A DNA stretch of 64,000 nucleotides from Torreya grandis (GCA_037957365.1 JARHVA010003261.1:124001-188000); one strand, 5' to 3'. Numbered from the stretch's first letter, positions 50,505 through 63,990 are shown. Translations and numbers: made by a program. Notes: generated by a model not told the origin, from the letters alone.

Positions 50505-50584
50505 TTTTGTGACATTTGATCATGCGAGAGATTGTGGATTCCTCTTTTTGAGTAGGCTCAAAATTCCTTAGGGTCACCAAGAAT

Positions 50585-52311
50585 TGTAGAGTAAAAAATA
50601 CTCTACATTTTATTTTGAGTTTCAATTGTGCACTCCAAGTTTTGTCCCTATGCATTTTGGTTTCAAGGAAGTGAAATTTTTTGACACAGAGTGCAAGTGC
50701 GAGTTTCTTTTTGCCTAAATTTTGTCTAAGTATCAAAGTCATGCAGAAGCTACCAAGTGTCATTAGCTGAGACACATTTTATAATTTTTGTAAGTTGCTC
50801 TTAACATGCCACATGTCTTGTGGTAACTCAGTAGAGCGTGACAAGTGTTGGCATCCATGTTTCAAATTTCTTATGAGTTTTGAAAATCTTCTTTCAATAA
50901 GCTTCTCTCAAGGTCAAGTGGAAGGTGCCAAGTGGAAAATGTGGAAGGTTTCAATATATTTTTCTAAAAATAGTGGAAGCTACCATGTGCCCCTAGCTAA
51001 AAGTAGTGGAAGCCACCAAGTGTTGACATCCATAGTTTCTTAATTTTGTTTTGTTGACTGAGTAAAGACTATGGTGGGCCTTGGGTTTTGTTTCTAAAGT
51101 AAGCAAAAGCTGCCAAGTGTCATCATCTATTTAAATATAAAATGAGGCTTGAATGTTTTTATAGTATATCCAGAACCTCGCAAAGACCACCATGTGTCAC
51201 CTACCATAGGTTTCTCAAAAAGTATCTAAAGCTTCTATAGACAAGCAAAAGCTACCACGTGTCATTTGTTAAAGATCAATGAAAAGTGCCACCTATCCCC
51301 ATTCCTCTTTTGAAGTTGCTCAGGCAAGAAGTGTTGTGGGTCCCATTTTCTATAAGATGTTAAAGTTTCAAAGCAATGGAATGTGACAGATGTCAAAGAC
51401 AAATCACTCTTGAGCAAAGACACAGTAAAGAGTATAAGTTATGTTGAAAGTGTCATGTGCCTTCTGTAAGTGCCGTAGAAGTCACCAAGTGTCATTTTTT
51501 GGTGCTTCTTGAATAATGAGACAATTTTCAAGTAGAGTAAGTGGAACATGCTAAGGTCCTCACCTGTTTCACAGTGAGAAGCATCATGTGTATCAAATTT
51601 AGCCAATGAAATTGCAAGGAGACTAAAACTTTTTAGATCCAAAGAATATCCTTTGTTAAACACTTTCATTTTGGTTAGAGTTCAGTTAGACCATTGGATT
51701 GGGAACTTACGGGCAATCTAGAGCTGGTCTGATGCTATAAATATGGGTGCAGAGATCACCAAAAGAAAAAATAAGATAGAGAGAATTTTCTATGAGAGAT
51801 TGTTATCAAGAAGTTTTAGACTTTTTAGCTGTGGCCAGGAATATCATTTGCCTTTGTTCTATTTTTCTTAAGTTAGAAAGTTTGTATAACTGTGCATGTA
51901 TTTGTGCCTTTTATGTAACTAGAAAATTAATAAGACTGAGTTCTATGCCTTTGTTGATATTTTTTGTGTTATTGTAAGAATCATATAAAGTTGTGAGCCT
52001 TTGATCCTATTGTTTTCATCTTTTACATTAATCATGCCTAGTTTTCTCTTTAATGTAATTGAATCTTAAATATAGTTTTCACTGTGCTTAGTATTGAGGA
52101 TCAAATTGAACTCAAGTGCATCACCATAGTTAAAATATTCTTTTGTTGCATTTGTGTTTCTATTTAATTTCTATCCTTTTTCCCACAATACTTTTGAGAT
52201 AAAGAAGAGCCAACTTCTTTAAAATTTGGAGGTCATTTCAGGTCACAAGTCCCACATTCCTGAAACTTCCCATTGTTGGTGTTGGAAACAATGCAACTTT
52301 AAGCATCAACA
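50585..52311 (+). repeat. Element E 3' LTR
   Basis: 1,727 bp, single-copy version without the 660-bp duplication. TATA at 51,736-51,743. No good polypurine tract precedes it (the flank reads TTAGGGTCACCAAGAAT), which is unusual. Confidence 0.92.
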
Positions 52312-52316
52312 TATCT

Positions 52317-52890
52317 CACATAATATAACTTATAATGACCATAATTATATATTTCATTTATAAATTAGATGAATTTATGGCACAAGATAATTGTGTTAAA
52401 ATAAGACATTTGTGTCGACCTAGGTGTCTGTTTGGGATGCAAGTGTCTACAGATCAGGAAAATAGGTACATGATTAGAACCTTTAGATACATAACATAAT
52501 AATATTTTAATAATTATAGGAAAGATAAATCTAGTGGGTCATTAACATAATATTGGTTGGATTAAGAGATAGGCCAAGGGCCACAACAAATAACAAATGT
52601 GAGACTTGCAGAAGAGGGAAAGGTCTATAACTAAGAGAATAACCAAGGTCTAATTTTTTCAAGTGTACAATATAACTAAGGTGATATATAATTCATAAAT
52701 ATCATATATATTCTCCTATTAAATTAAACTAATTTAATCTAAACATTCCAAATAGGTTGAAACCTTTTAGGTTTCTCAAATGATAACTATTATGTAGGAA
52801 CAAGAACCTTTGGTCAGAGGGGGTATTCACATGGAATCCCATGAACTTGTATAACCTCATTATAAAAAATGTATTTTAAACATTTATGTA
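52317..52890. other. No gene recognised; 3' side of element J
   Basis: AT-rich DNA between E and the J protease traces. I see no RT or integrase. Confidence 0.35.
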
Positions 52891-52899
52891 CTATAAAAG

Positions 52900-54950
52900 A
52901 CACTAAACTAGGTTTTTGAATCCAAGGACCTCCTAATAATATATCAAATACCACTATAATGGATACAACTATAAATTTTGTGGCCACATGTCCCAGACCA
53001 ATTCGTAACAGTAATGTAATCTCACCAATAGAAATCTAAACATGTCCTTTACATATTTTGATGATTTATTTTATAAGAAGTATATCCTTATCAGTGTATC
53101 TAAGATGTGAAAGAAGTATGGTAGTCCATATGTTCACACTTGAATCATTATTTATCATTATACATTGTATGGTTTGATAATAAATGTAAGCTTGAATGAA
53201 AAAAGAGTGAAAATCAAAATTATCATCTACTATCTCATGTTTTGAAAATTTAATAAGTGGTCTAAATGGCCTTGAAACATGATATGTATGAATAATTTCA
53301 TTAAAAGGGTGTTGTTTCTCTATGGAATAATTATAATAAGGTAGTAGAGGATTTGCATTATATGTTTAATTTACCTTTGATTTATTTGTTTCTTCTAGAC
53401 CTATATGCTTAGGAAAAATATCACTAGACATATTCATTATTCTAATTTCACTTGCCTATGTTATTTTACTATTAGTAGATTTACCCACATTAATGATGTT
53501 CTCATACATCAAATCATGTATCTTACATCTCAAATTGATGCATATTTTAGTAGTATGTACTAGTACTCTATGAAAATCATAAAAGGCATGTTGAACACAT
53601 CATTTTAGAATAAGTCTACTCATATCAACCTCTTTAATAGGATGGAGTCATATAATTTGACATTCTAATAAAAAATTTAACCCCTTATATGGAGATTATA
53701 TCAAGTTGGTAAATTTTCTCTTTAGAAGAGTTGATAACACAATACATTGAATAGGATCTTAATTGCACTCACAATTATCTTTGGATCACTCTTATTGTCA
53801 CTTTGTCTCACCTTATATGGTGGTTTACTTAGATTATTTACATTATAAGTATAAATTAGGATGTTCACATAATTTAACTTATTCATTAATAATAATTTGA
53901 TCTCTTTTTCTTTAATTGTATGGCATAAATCATCAAACAATTGAAACTCATTAAACACAATAGACTTATGTAGAGGTGGAAGTAAAATTTTCTTAAATAA
54001 GTCTTTTAATTCCTTATTCCATAGCATTTTTCATATTGGGTAACATGTTATTATACCATAATACATAATATAAAATGGGATCATTTGATTATTTTTTAAG
54101 ATTATCAATTTGAGCATATGAATTTTTTTCACTTATGTTAATGGAAAAAAATGCGAAGACAAAATCTGCCAAATGATTAAATGCATGAACTAATTGATAT
54201 GGTAAATCATAAAACCACCTTAGAATATATTATTTTAAAATTTTTTGAAAAAAATTAGCCAAAAATCTATCATTAGATGCATAGTCCAAATATTCTATGT
54301 GATATCCTCTTAAATGTCTATCAAGTTCACCTTTATAATTATAAAATGAAAGCTTAGGTGCCATAAAACTAGTTGGTGAAGGATATGTTGAAATATATTG
54401 AGCTAATTTATTATGTAGTAAAGTCTATGAGGAAAGATTTTTATTTGGATTTGAATCACTTTTATCCATTTTCAAAACCTTAGTATACAGATCTGAAAGG
54501 TTTTGTATAAGGTATTGTGCATTATGAATATAATTTATGCTAACCAAAAGTGGTGTAAAAAATGAATGAGTAAGGATTGACATATTTATCTAATGAATCT
54601 CTTGTGTTTCCCCCATAATATAAGTTTTCATTAAATTTATATCTAATGATGTAAATGTATTAGTGAAAGAATAATAGTCATTAAATAAGTCTATTGACTC
54701 AAGGTATCAGAAAATAAAGTGTCTTCATCATAAGCCTCATCATTTATGATAAAATAAATTAACGATGCACATTGTTCATTTTGATATTTTGTGTACTCAA
54801 GTGCTAAAGTTCAAAATTCAACCACATTTGTGCCATTAGATTCACCATCACCTTAATGTTTGATTTTATTCATTATGTATGCTACCATAGGCTAGGACAA
54901 ATAATCATTAATGCATTTATGACTCAATGAAGTAACATTATGAAGAATAA
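52900..54950 (-). pseudogene. Element J: gag, zinc knuckle and protease-region remnant
   Basis: Same family and direction as H. The gag core motif YILRWFYDLPYQLVHA lies at 54,230-54,183. A block homologous to that of H (LHKSIVFNEFQLFDDLCHTI) lies near 53.9 kb in the 101-residue open stretch 53,722-54,027. A zinc-knuckle-like run (YDFH..., HTTKICINL, KIHDLMYEN) lies near 53.5-53.6 kb. Protease traces toward 52.9 kb are weak. Stops and shifts make it dead. Confidence 0.6.
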
Positions 54951-56590
54951 TGAAAATGTACATGGAGAAATCATAAGGGAACCTAAAATAACATTGTTAA
55001 TATTGGTATTGATTTTAGGAAATAAATCATAGTTACGAGGTATAAAATCAACATTTGGTAGGGTTTCATTGTGAGCATTATGCAAATCTTGAGAAGAAAT
55101 GTGTGGACCACATCCAAAAGGATGAGATTTAAATTACCTCATCTTATTCCATTGTAAAAATTATTTACATGGAGAGACAAATTATCATGTGTTAAGAACA
55201 TCACAAAAATAAGGATCATTAGCATCAAAGTGCAGAGATAATCTACGTCCATGATTGAAAGTCATGAAAACACATTAGAGACCCTTCAATCCTGAAAGTG
55301 TCTACCTTGTTATCTATTTTGAGAAGATATTTAATTATTTTTCCTCTGATCTCTTCTACCCCAAACATTTATATATATATATAATTTGAGAACCTTTTCA
55401 CCACCTAGACATATATTTCTATATTTAATAATGAGTATCAAATGAGACAGTTATATCATATCACTTTAAATAACTTCCACACTACTATAAGTTGTTTACA
55501 CTTAGAATTAATAAGTGTGATCTAATTAAATCTAAAGTTTTATAAACTTTAAATATGATATAGAAAGATAAATAAGAAAACCTACTATAAAAATATAGTG
55601 ATATACATAATTTACAGAAGTCTTAAAATTCTAAATATAGAAACTAAGGTTAGGGTCAAAGAGATGTCCTTACAAACTGATTTATTTAAACTATATTATT
55701 CATTAACTAACTAAAACTATTAATAAAAACTTGAAAACACAATGTTAACTTAAAACATTGCCTTGTTGTAGTATAGGATAAGTGCACAATAACTAGGTAG
55801 GGTCACATTGCATCATTTTCCTCTACTAAAACTTTTTCTATTTTGACTGTGTGCTAAATCTAGAGATATAATTTGATTTGCCTCTATCTACATATTATTT
55901 GGTTATGTGTGTATTCTATTTGGATGCATTTATCACTTAAAAAAGTAAAAACCTCTCCTACACAAGGACACAAACAAGATCAAATACAAAGGGATAAAAA
56001 GTGGGGAAGTGATATATAAAAGTGGAGAAGTGGGATATGGCTAAACTATCCTTAGAAGCCCCATTTGTTGATTGAGTTTTGCCTACATAGTTTGAATGGA
56101 TGTCAGTGGGATGTACTTATCCTTATGGGTCAAATCATATAAAAGCAATTAATGTAATTATTGATTTTGATTAGAATGCTTGACAAAGGATTAAATACTT
56201 ATTTTAATATTAAATTTTGATAAAATAGTGCCAATTTAAATTAGCATCCTTATTACCTAGATATGGTTAACAATTTAAATGAATGATGATTCACTATTAA
56301 ATTAAACCTTCAATTTCTTGGTTTTCTTTAGTAAATAAGATTGAAAATCTAGGTTTTGATATGAAAATATGTTTTAAAAAGAGATGATTTGTTTATGAAA
56401 TATAGTCTATAGAGTTAAAAAAAATGTATTTTGATTCCAATTTCATAATACACACTGAAATTAAATTAATAAATGCATGACCTTAACATATTTACCTTGT
56501 TTCACAAACACACAGTTTTGATAACCATTTATATAAATGAGATCCTTATAAGTATTATAATTACTAATAATATCCTTTAGACTTCCCTAA
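54951..56590. other. No gene recognised between J and F gag
   Basis: AT-rich. This may hold the leader and LTR of J (its gag starts near 54.9 kb and reads left), but I could not find a primer site or paired repeat. A short (TA)n lies near 55,370-55,382. Confidence 0.35.
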
Positions 56591-56591
56591 T

Positions 56592-58660
56592 TTATTCATA
56601 ATCATCCATGATTAGCAAATATTTCATTTTCATTCTAGTTTTAGAAGCTTCTAAGATGGATAAATGAGCATTATCTTGATTTAAATCTTGAGATTTAGTA
56701 TTTGTTTCATGGGCATAGAAAGCAATGTCATAGGCTTGTTGGCATTTCCAACTGATAGAATCATGGTCAAAATTGGGACCAAGGAGAAAATCCATGGACA
56801 AATGATGAATCTACCTACATGTCTCTTGAGTATGACCCCAACTAGTATGAAACCAATAAAATTTATTGGGATCATACCAAGATTTCATAGGTCGAGTGGG
56901 ATCAAGTTTTTGTGGTAGAGGCCTAGGTAGACATCTTAGTAATTTGGTTAAGGATAAGGGTTTGTGAACATTGATGTTATTAGGTGAAGATAAATTAGGA
57001 TTGATGTATTTTTGATAAGGAGGATCTAGTTCTAAGGATTGGTTAGGAACAATAACTTGAATAGTGTGAATGGTGTCATAAGAGTTTGTGACACCATCAT
57101 TGGTAGAATGACAATTCATATTCTTGAGTAAGATAAAAGTACCCAAAAAAGGTTGGGGTGGCTCAAATTGATGAGTAAGGAAATATTAATGTTTTGCTTG
57201 TTCAATTGCCTCTTCCAAAGTAACTAGAGAGAGAGTGTGGACCTATTATTACAACTTGGTAAAAAGAGCATTGGTAAAGTGATGGAAAAGGTTATCATTG
57301 GCAATGTTATGTTCACATTTGTTGGAAAATGTTTTCCAACTTTTAACAAATCTTGGGAAATTTCATTTTCAATTTGCTTACAATTGATAAAATGGGCCAA
57401 GGTATTCTTAAGAAGATCACTACTTTGGAACTCTTGGACTAGAGCATTTACTAAATCTTCTAAACTAGTAATATAATGAGTTTTAAGTTTGTTGTACCAA
57501 TCTAAGGCATCACCCATCAGGGTTTTGGATAAGAGCTTGGTAGTAGTAAAGGTATTTAATTTGACCTAGTTTTTATAAAGATTTCTAAATGTTTTTAGAT
57601 GAAGAGTAAGATCAGTTGTTCCATTGTAATAATTAGTAGGGTTGATACATCCTATATCAATATTAGCAATTTGAGTTGTAAGAGGCTCATTTTGAAGATG
57701 TTTAATTTTCTTATTGACAAGAGGAGGTTGAGGGATGAGATTACCATGGGCATCCTGAAGAGGAGGTGGGGGAATATTTTGATTATACATGCCCCAAGGC
57801 ATTGGTTGAGGGTAGGTTTAAAGATGGAGAAGGTGATTTTTTTTTCTCATCATTTGATTTGTATTATGAGCTTGAAAATTATTCATTTGATTAAGTGTTT
57901 GTAATAAAATTGGTGGGTTTAACTAGTATTGTTAGCATTATTTGAAGAACTAGAGTTGGTATTAGTGGATTGGGTACCACTATTGGTGTTGATAGGATCT
58001 TGAGAGGAACTATTAGACTATGAGGCACTAGTGGCAAAATTTTCTTATGTGCTAAAAGATGAACTAGTGAAGGGGTGAGAAGAGGAAGCACTAGAAACAT
58101 AATTACCATGGGTAGTAAATGATGCACTAGTGTAATAATTGAGGAGAGTGGGTCTTGGAAGAGGCCCATTAGATGTAGAACCTACCATATTAGTAGAGAT
58201 ACTAGGCATAAAGGTGGAATAAGTTAAATAATAAGAGGTCATGGTATGATAAGGGGTCATAATAGAGGGAAAATGTTGAGAATCAAATAAACTAGTACCC
58301 CCAAATCTATGTGATAATGTGGGAGAAGGTGAATGAGGATCTTAAACTTGACCACTAATCATGAGATCATAAATGGTAGAAGGATCCTTTCCTTGATGTT
58401 GATGAAATTTAGAGATAAAGAAGAGCATTTTAAGAGTATACTCTAATTTGGGTTGATCTTCAAGTGAGAAGAGAGGATTATGAAGTGAAGAATAATGAGG
58501 AAGGGTCCCATAGTTTGTTGTGCAAGTGGATATCTGAACATTTCTCATATCTAAGAGAGAATCCCTACTCTACTTATGGTATACCTTATAAGGATTGGTA
58601 AGACTCATCATATCTACTAAATTCACCTCAGTGTTGTCTTCAAATAAGAAATTCATGATG
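56592..58660 (-). pseudogene. Element F: gag remnant
   Basis: Read leftward it has an N-terminal part with MRNVQISTCTTNYGTLPH (58,548) and a long Ser/Thr/Asn/Pro-rich stretch (58.26-57.9 kb). A gag segment then carries NEPLTTQIANIDIGCINP and YYNGTTDLTLHLKTFRN (57.72-57.57 kb), followed by GDALDWYNKLKTHYITSLED and ALVQEFQ (57.51-57.43 kb), the standard gag core of large plant Ty3 elements. A zinc-knuckle-like FYWFHTSWGHTQETCR follows near 56.87-56.81 kb, with its first Cys replaced. Frames change several times. No protease or polymerase follows. Confidence 0.68.
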
Positions 58661-58719
58661 AAGGAAGACTAAATAAGGCAAGTGAGAAGCAAAAATTAGG
58701 AAATAGGAAGTGATATAAA

Positions 58720-60360
58720 ATTGTACAGAGTTGACTAGGTTGATCTAGTATAGAAAATAAGGTCTAAACATTGTATAAAATCAATAGGGTTAACCTAGTA
58801 CTAGAAATAGAAGATATAAAAAGTGTACAAAGTCCACAAGGTTGACTTGGTACTAGGAATAAAGGTTGAAAAACATAGGAAAAAGATATAGAGTTAATGG
58901 GGTTGACCTATTTTTGTATCTTGGGAGGAAAATAAGAATAATCTATTTACAAGATTGACCCAATATTGTAGGCATGGAAAATAGATAGTTTGTAAGAGAC
59001 TGTGTCAAGCAGAATGGTAGTGCACTAAAATAGGAAAATGTTAGAAAGTACTTTTGAAAGAAAGGAGTAAAAGGAAACACATAATTAATTGGGTCAATGA
59101 GGTTGATCCAATTGAGGCCACAACACAAAACCTTGCACCAATGTTGGCTAATGAAATTTTTTGCAATACAACATATAATTGAGCAAAGATCAAGTAATTA
59201 ACTTGGAAAGTAAAAGCTAACTAAGTTGTTATCCTAAATGTTGTTAGATTATTAGAATATGGTTTTAGATGTGATAGGGAGTTGTTTATAAGCAAGGAAT
59301 TAAAAATAAATCTAAGGATGGTTTTAATATGTTTAGGTTGAAATGGATCTATATTGGTAATGGTATTGGTTTGGTATTGGGGCCAACCCCCTCACTTCAC
59401 ACATTACATCGATAAGGGTGTTGCGTGATTAAAAAATAGATACCATTAACCATATGTTTATACTTGGCCATAAAACAAAGTCATATTCTCCATTGGTGAT
59501 GAAATCCAAGTAAGTAGGCCTTGGGTAGACAATTGTTAAAGTGCATTTTAAAATTTTGTGATTTGGTAGTGTATGCATAAAAGAGAAAATAGTGTAACTA
59601 AATATTTTATTGAAAAACCACCTAATTAGACTATGTGATCTATTATAAGAATACAAGTAACAATAAATGAAAGTGTGATACAATTAGTAGCATATAAGTA
59701 TTAATTCCAATTTTGAAACATAGTACAGTGTCATTTCAGATGATAGTGTATGCAAAGATTATAGAATAGAGTTGACAGTGTCATTATTATACTATAGAAG
59801 CAAGGGTTTGAAAAAGAACTATGTCAATAGTGTCAACCATGTTTTCTAGATAGAATATAAAATATAGAATTACATTGATAGTGTTGACCTAGTTTGTTGT
59901 ATAGGGGTAGTTTTAAAGATTAAAAACTATGAAAAATAGAACTATAATGAATTAAAAAAATGAAAAAGGATAGAAATTAACCTTGGTGGATTGGAGGATG
60001 AAAAGGAAAATGAGATTGCTATTGAAGTACCTTGATTTATACTTGAAAATTATCCAACTATGTCAATTGGGTCGACCTAGATTTGTAGTTCCTTATTTAA
60101 TAAAAACTTGTAAAATGTACTATGTCAATTGGGTCGACTTAATATTTTTTCTAGAAATTTTGAAATATATAGAGTCAATAGGGTCGACCTAGTAGCCTAA
60201 TCTAGATGTTTGAAAATGTATTGTGTTGATAGAGTTGACATAATATCCTATACATGATAAAAAACCTACATAAACATAATAGATACAAATTAATGTGACT
60301 TTCTTAAACCTACACACATAAGTTAGAGTTACATTGACATTGCCAATCTAGTATCACAAA
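58720..60360. repeat. Degenerate GGGTCGACCTAGT repeat in the leader of F
   Basis: Variants of TCAATAGGGTCGACCTAGTA recur near 58,735, 58,790, 58,845, 58,900, 58,955, 59,095, 59,885, 60,070, 60,130, 60,180 and 60,230, often 50-60 bp apart. They are separated by AT-rich filler, commonly with TAGAAA or GAAAA. The core GTCGAC is palindromic; many copies read GTTGAC or GTCAAC, which fits CpG decay. Two more copies with a doubled core (GGGTCGACCCAATC.ACCTAG) lie at about 61,205 and 61,317. No coding. Confidence 0.7.
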
Positions 60361-60427
60361 TATATAAAAATAAAATGATAAAATAATGAAAAATGTGAAA
60401 TAAAATCTACAAGGGTTAGATTCACAT

Positions 60428-60442
60428 TAGGTTCACCAAAAT
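60428..60442 (-). promoter_or_regulatory. Element F primer-binding-site candidate
   Basis: Minus strand ATTTTGGTGAACCTAATG, upstream of the F leader and gag. It is of the TTTGGTGA type also seen near H. Confidence 0.5.
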
Positions 60443-61340
60443 GTATGCAATCAAAAATGCATCATGTCTATAAATCAATCCTAACTTGGAGAAGATAGAT
60501 CATATCATACACTTCTGATTGGGGACACATTAGATAATCAAGAACACGACAAATATGGGGATCTACTAGACTCAATTATGGAATATCTTATCATAATACA
60601 CAATGTTAAGGAGGGTTTTAAAGCCTCCAATCAATCACAATCATGAAATAATTCTAAGGGATTCCTATGTTTTATATTCACTAAACTAATAAATAGTAAA
60701 GTAAAATCTAATCTAGTGCTCACCAAATCTTGTGGCATAAAGTGGGGCATAAAAACAACAAAACTAAACATGCATAAGAGACATATAATCACATCAATGT
60801 ATATATAATCCTAATGCATGGAATATAATTAGGAATGCATATCTATCTACTCTTATAAATGAGAAACAAAGTTAGGAATAATTACCTTTGAAGAGAAACC
60901 CATCGAGCCTCAATCTCTCCCTTGGCCAAGGTGCTTCACAAGAGGTTATTGTGGTATGTAAGGATGACAAAGATAAATCAGATATAGGCTACAAAACCTA
61001 TCAATGCATCAAAAATACTTCTCCATAAGATAATATTCATATCTCCAAAGAAATTATGAAAGCCTAAGCTTGATCTTCAAGTAGAATTGTGGATAAAAAA
61101 ATGTATAATAACCCTTACTTCTTCTCTTCTCTAAATATTGGCAAAATGAATTTGTATATATAAGAAAATTTAACCCTAATCCCTTCCAAAAATTTTAGCC
61201 AATAGGGTTGACCCAATCGACCTAGTATAATCAAGGACAAAAATTCAATAGGTCATGGACTGGGTTAGCCAAGATCTAACCTAAACCCTAAGTGAATTTT
61301 ACCCAAAACTATATAGGGTCGACCCAATCAACCTAGTACA
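60443..61340 (-). repeat. Probable 3' portion of the F 5' LTR
   Basis: Lies beyond the primer-site candidate in the minus direction. A TATA-like TATATATAC (minus strand, near 61,155-61,165) suits an LTR promoter. The right boundary is not resolved because no partner LTR is in the window. Confidence 0.4.
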
Positions 61341-63285
61341 ACCAATAGTCAAAATGGGGATAAGGTTCAGAAAAAGGAGGTAAAAGGTAGTAAATAAATG
61401 GAGAGTGTGTAATAGAGAATAAGAATCTTAGGGATAATTTTTTCAAGAGACAAATGTGTAGATAACAAGTGGCAAAAGGGAAAACAATCCTATCAAGAAC
61501 CAATGGTCTGCCTACCCCTTTCTCGATGTACCCCTTAAGGCATGCACTTAGAGAGATTGAGAATAGATGAGTTCCTAAAAGATAAAAATTGTCATTACTT
61601 GATAAAATTTAAAAATATTATGTGTATACATATGCCCCACTCAAAGCTCATCACATGTCATGTGAGTGCAATATGGGATGGCGATTCAAGAATAGAACAT
61701 GATAATACATAATGTGTCATGTAAGTAAAACTTTGGAGTATGGGATAATATGGTGAAATAAAAGCCATGAAAGCCATGAAATATGGATTGAAAATTTGGA
61801 AAATTCCTATTTAATCATGGAAAACCAAGCTAGAGGGTTAGAAACCAAACAAGTTACTCTATGCAATAGGGTCTGCAGGCAGGGTAGTTAGGCAATGGTG
61901 TAAACCTAAACCCAAGTGAGTAAACAGTTTAAGTTTTAACATTTGAAAATAATTATAATACTTTATATCATGTCAATGAGGGTATAAATGAGGTGTTAAA
62001 GCTATTTAAATTCATGGTAAGTGTCAACAGGGGTCATTCCCCTCAGAGTTGTAGGGAGACCCATTGAACAAGGTCTAAGCCTAGTTTCAAAGGGGGTAAT
62101 TTTCATTTATAGACCTTAAGTAGATATTGTAATTATGGGAAAATGTTTTTATATCATTCAAAGGGTGTTTAATCACTCACTTTTTATCAAATTGCATCAA
62201 AAATCCATTTTAGGACTTAAAGGCACTTAAACCTTATATAATGAATGGAAGAGGCATGAGTGACCATCTTGAGATGATTGGCACTTCTTTGAAAATTTTC
62301 ATGGTGGATCAATATATTAAATTAGGTTGGATGGGGTCCTTAATAAGCCTTTAGTGGCATGTTTTCATATCTCCAACATCTGATCTTTATGAACAAATGT
62401 TAAGACCAAAAATGACAAGAAACCCTCATAAAACCCTCTCTTATACCTGATAGAGGAAATAAGGTAAATGGAGTATCCAAAGGGGGTGTAAAGGAAATGA
62501 GACCAACTTAGAACTATATAAGACTCTCCAAGATCCTATTATATGTAATTGAGTTATACTCTACCTATACGAATGAGGTAAAATAGAGCTTATTTTGATA
62601 GATTTGTGTGTTTTATAGGTTTGAAGGAGTTTCAAAGGATATAACCACCTTTGGGAGAGATATTAGGACTTATTATAGGTCTTGATGTCCATTTTTAAAG
62701 ATATATAATCTCCTAAGTGTGCCTACCATCTCTTTCATATCAGCCAGTCTAGTGGGCAGATAATGAACACTTAATGAAAATGGTGAAAACTTCAATTGGG
62801 AAGCCTTTTGAGCTTGCTTTGATCAACCTGTTGACTTGGACACTCTATAAAGGTGTCATCCCTCCTTTTGGATGGATTATATTATATAATTGGAAAGGTT
62901 TTAGGTGCCAAGTGTGAGAGGTGTATGATAAGGAGTCATTTTGTAACTATTTTAGATTATTGCTCATGGACAAAGAAATAGCATTGATTAGGGAATAATC
63001 CAATGTATGCAAAGGATTGTTGGTAACCTCTCACTTTTAAATCAATCATCATACCTAACCATATTTAGTGATGAGATAGCTTTGTGAAGGAAAATCATGG
63101 AGATAGTTTCATGTACAAGAAAGAGAGAATCTATGCTATATATAGAGGAGTTCAAAGACTTGGGTGACATTTGTCCATAATTTAATTTTAGGAGATATCT
63201 CATGATAGATTCTATGACTATCACAGCTCCTCCTTACTTGACAAGTGTCTTAGTGACTCTTGAGCTTCACTTTCTCTCTCTTATC
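61341..63285. other. No gene recognised
   Basis: AT-rich sequence, part of which must belong to the LTR of F on the left and to that of element K on the right. I could not set the boundaries. Confidence 0.35.
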
Positions 63286-63970
63286 TCATAATTGCTATAA
63301 ATTTTGGCCTTTTTGGCTGTCATATGAATCTCTCCACCTAGGTATGGTGAATCCATTCCAAATTTTGCCTTGAATTAATGAAGAATGTTTTTTTTTTATC
63401 TCATTCAATATTCAATAAGTGCATGTTTTGGTTGTTGGTATTGTGTAAGTGTATTTTAATTACCTTCACATGTTACTCTTCTTAGTGCCTTGTGTGAATT
63501 GAAATCTCTCTTTTGTAGGTCAACAAGAAGTGTCTAATGTGGATTACAATTATAGTGAGTAGCACATTTATTAGTGTTTCTAGAATACCTATTGTCTAAT
63601 TCCTCCTATCCTAAGTTATCTTCAAGACCCCATGCTTGAAACATTGATGTAGAAGAGGAGTGTTGAATTAGATGAAATGTATGTGTAGGATTCTCTTTGG
63701 TTCCAAGTGCATTACATGTGGTGTGAGTAGATAAAATATTTTGCATATCAACTCCCATATATTATATTTGTTTTTAGTTATCCTTATCCCTTTTCATCCC
63801 CCCAAAATTTAGTAATAGGTTTGAGCATAGTGATAGATCAAAGGAACTATCCCTAATATATAGATCCACTTAAAATTTAGGTCATCCACAGCCTTGAGTT
63901 GGTTCCATTATGCCACTTGAATGAGAGAGATTTCTCATCTCCTCAAAGGGTACAATTTCAAGTGACAAGA
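63286..63970 (+). repeat. 3' part of the LTR of element K, running to the window edge
   Basis: A TATA-like GCTATAAATTTTGG lies near 63,293. The stretch ends CAAGTGACA just before a primer site of the same type as that of E, so it is probably the end of a 5' LTR in + orientation. The internal region lies outside the window. Confidence 0.5.
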
Positions 63971-63990
63971 ATTTTTGGCATGCTTGATTG
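63971..63990 (+). promoter_or_regulatory. Element K primer-binding region
   Basis: ATTTTTGGCATGCTTGATTG, nearly identical to the site right after the E 5' LTR (43,864 onward). Confidence 0.6.

Larger units (their letters stand above)
41478..52311 (+). mobile_element. Element E: 10.8-kb LTR element with two unidentified long ORFs and no pol
   Basis: LTRs lie at 41,478-43,863 and 50,585-52,311, starting TGTAGAGTAAAAAA and ending AAGCATCAACA. They are flanked by a perfect TSD TATCT at 41,473-41,477 and 52,312-52,316. The internal region (6.7 kb) opens with a primer-site-like TTTTTGGCATGCCTGGTGGG. It holds ORF1 (43,918-46,248) and ORF2 (46,716-50,504), each one reading frame broken mainly by TAG/TAA. 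I searched both strands by eye for protease DSG, RT YxDD, RNase H and integrase motifs and found none. This makes E a large non-autonomous element; its partner is unknown. LTR identity is about 95% by eye outside the 660-bp duplication. Confidence 0.9.

Noticed and set aside
59125..59150. Second primer-site-like TTGGTGCAAGG on the minus strand in the F leader
   Set aside because: Only a short match, with no LTR-like pair beside it; the site near 60,435 fits better.
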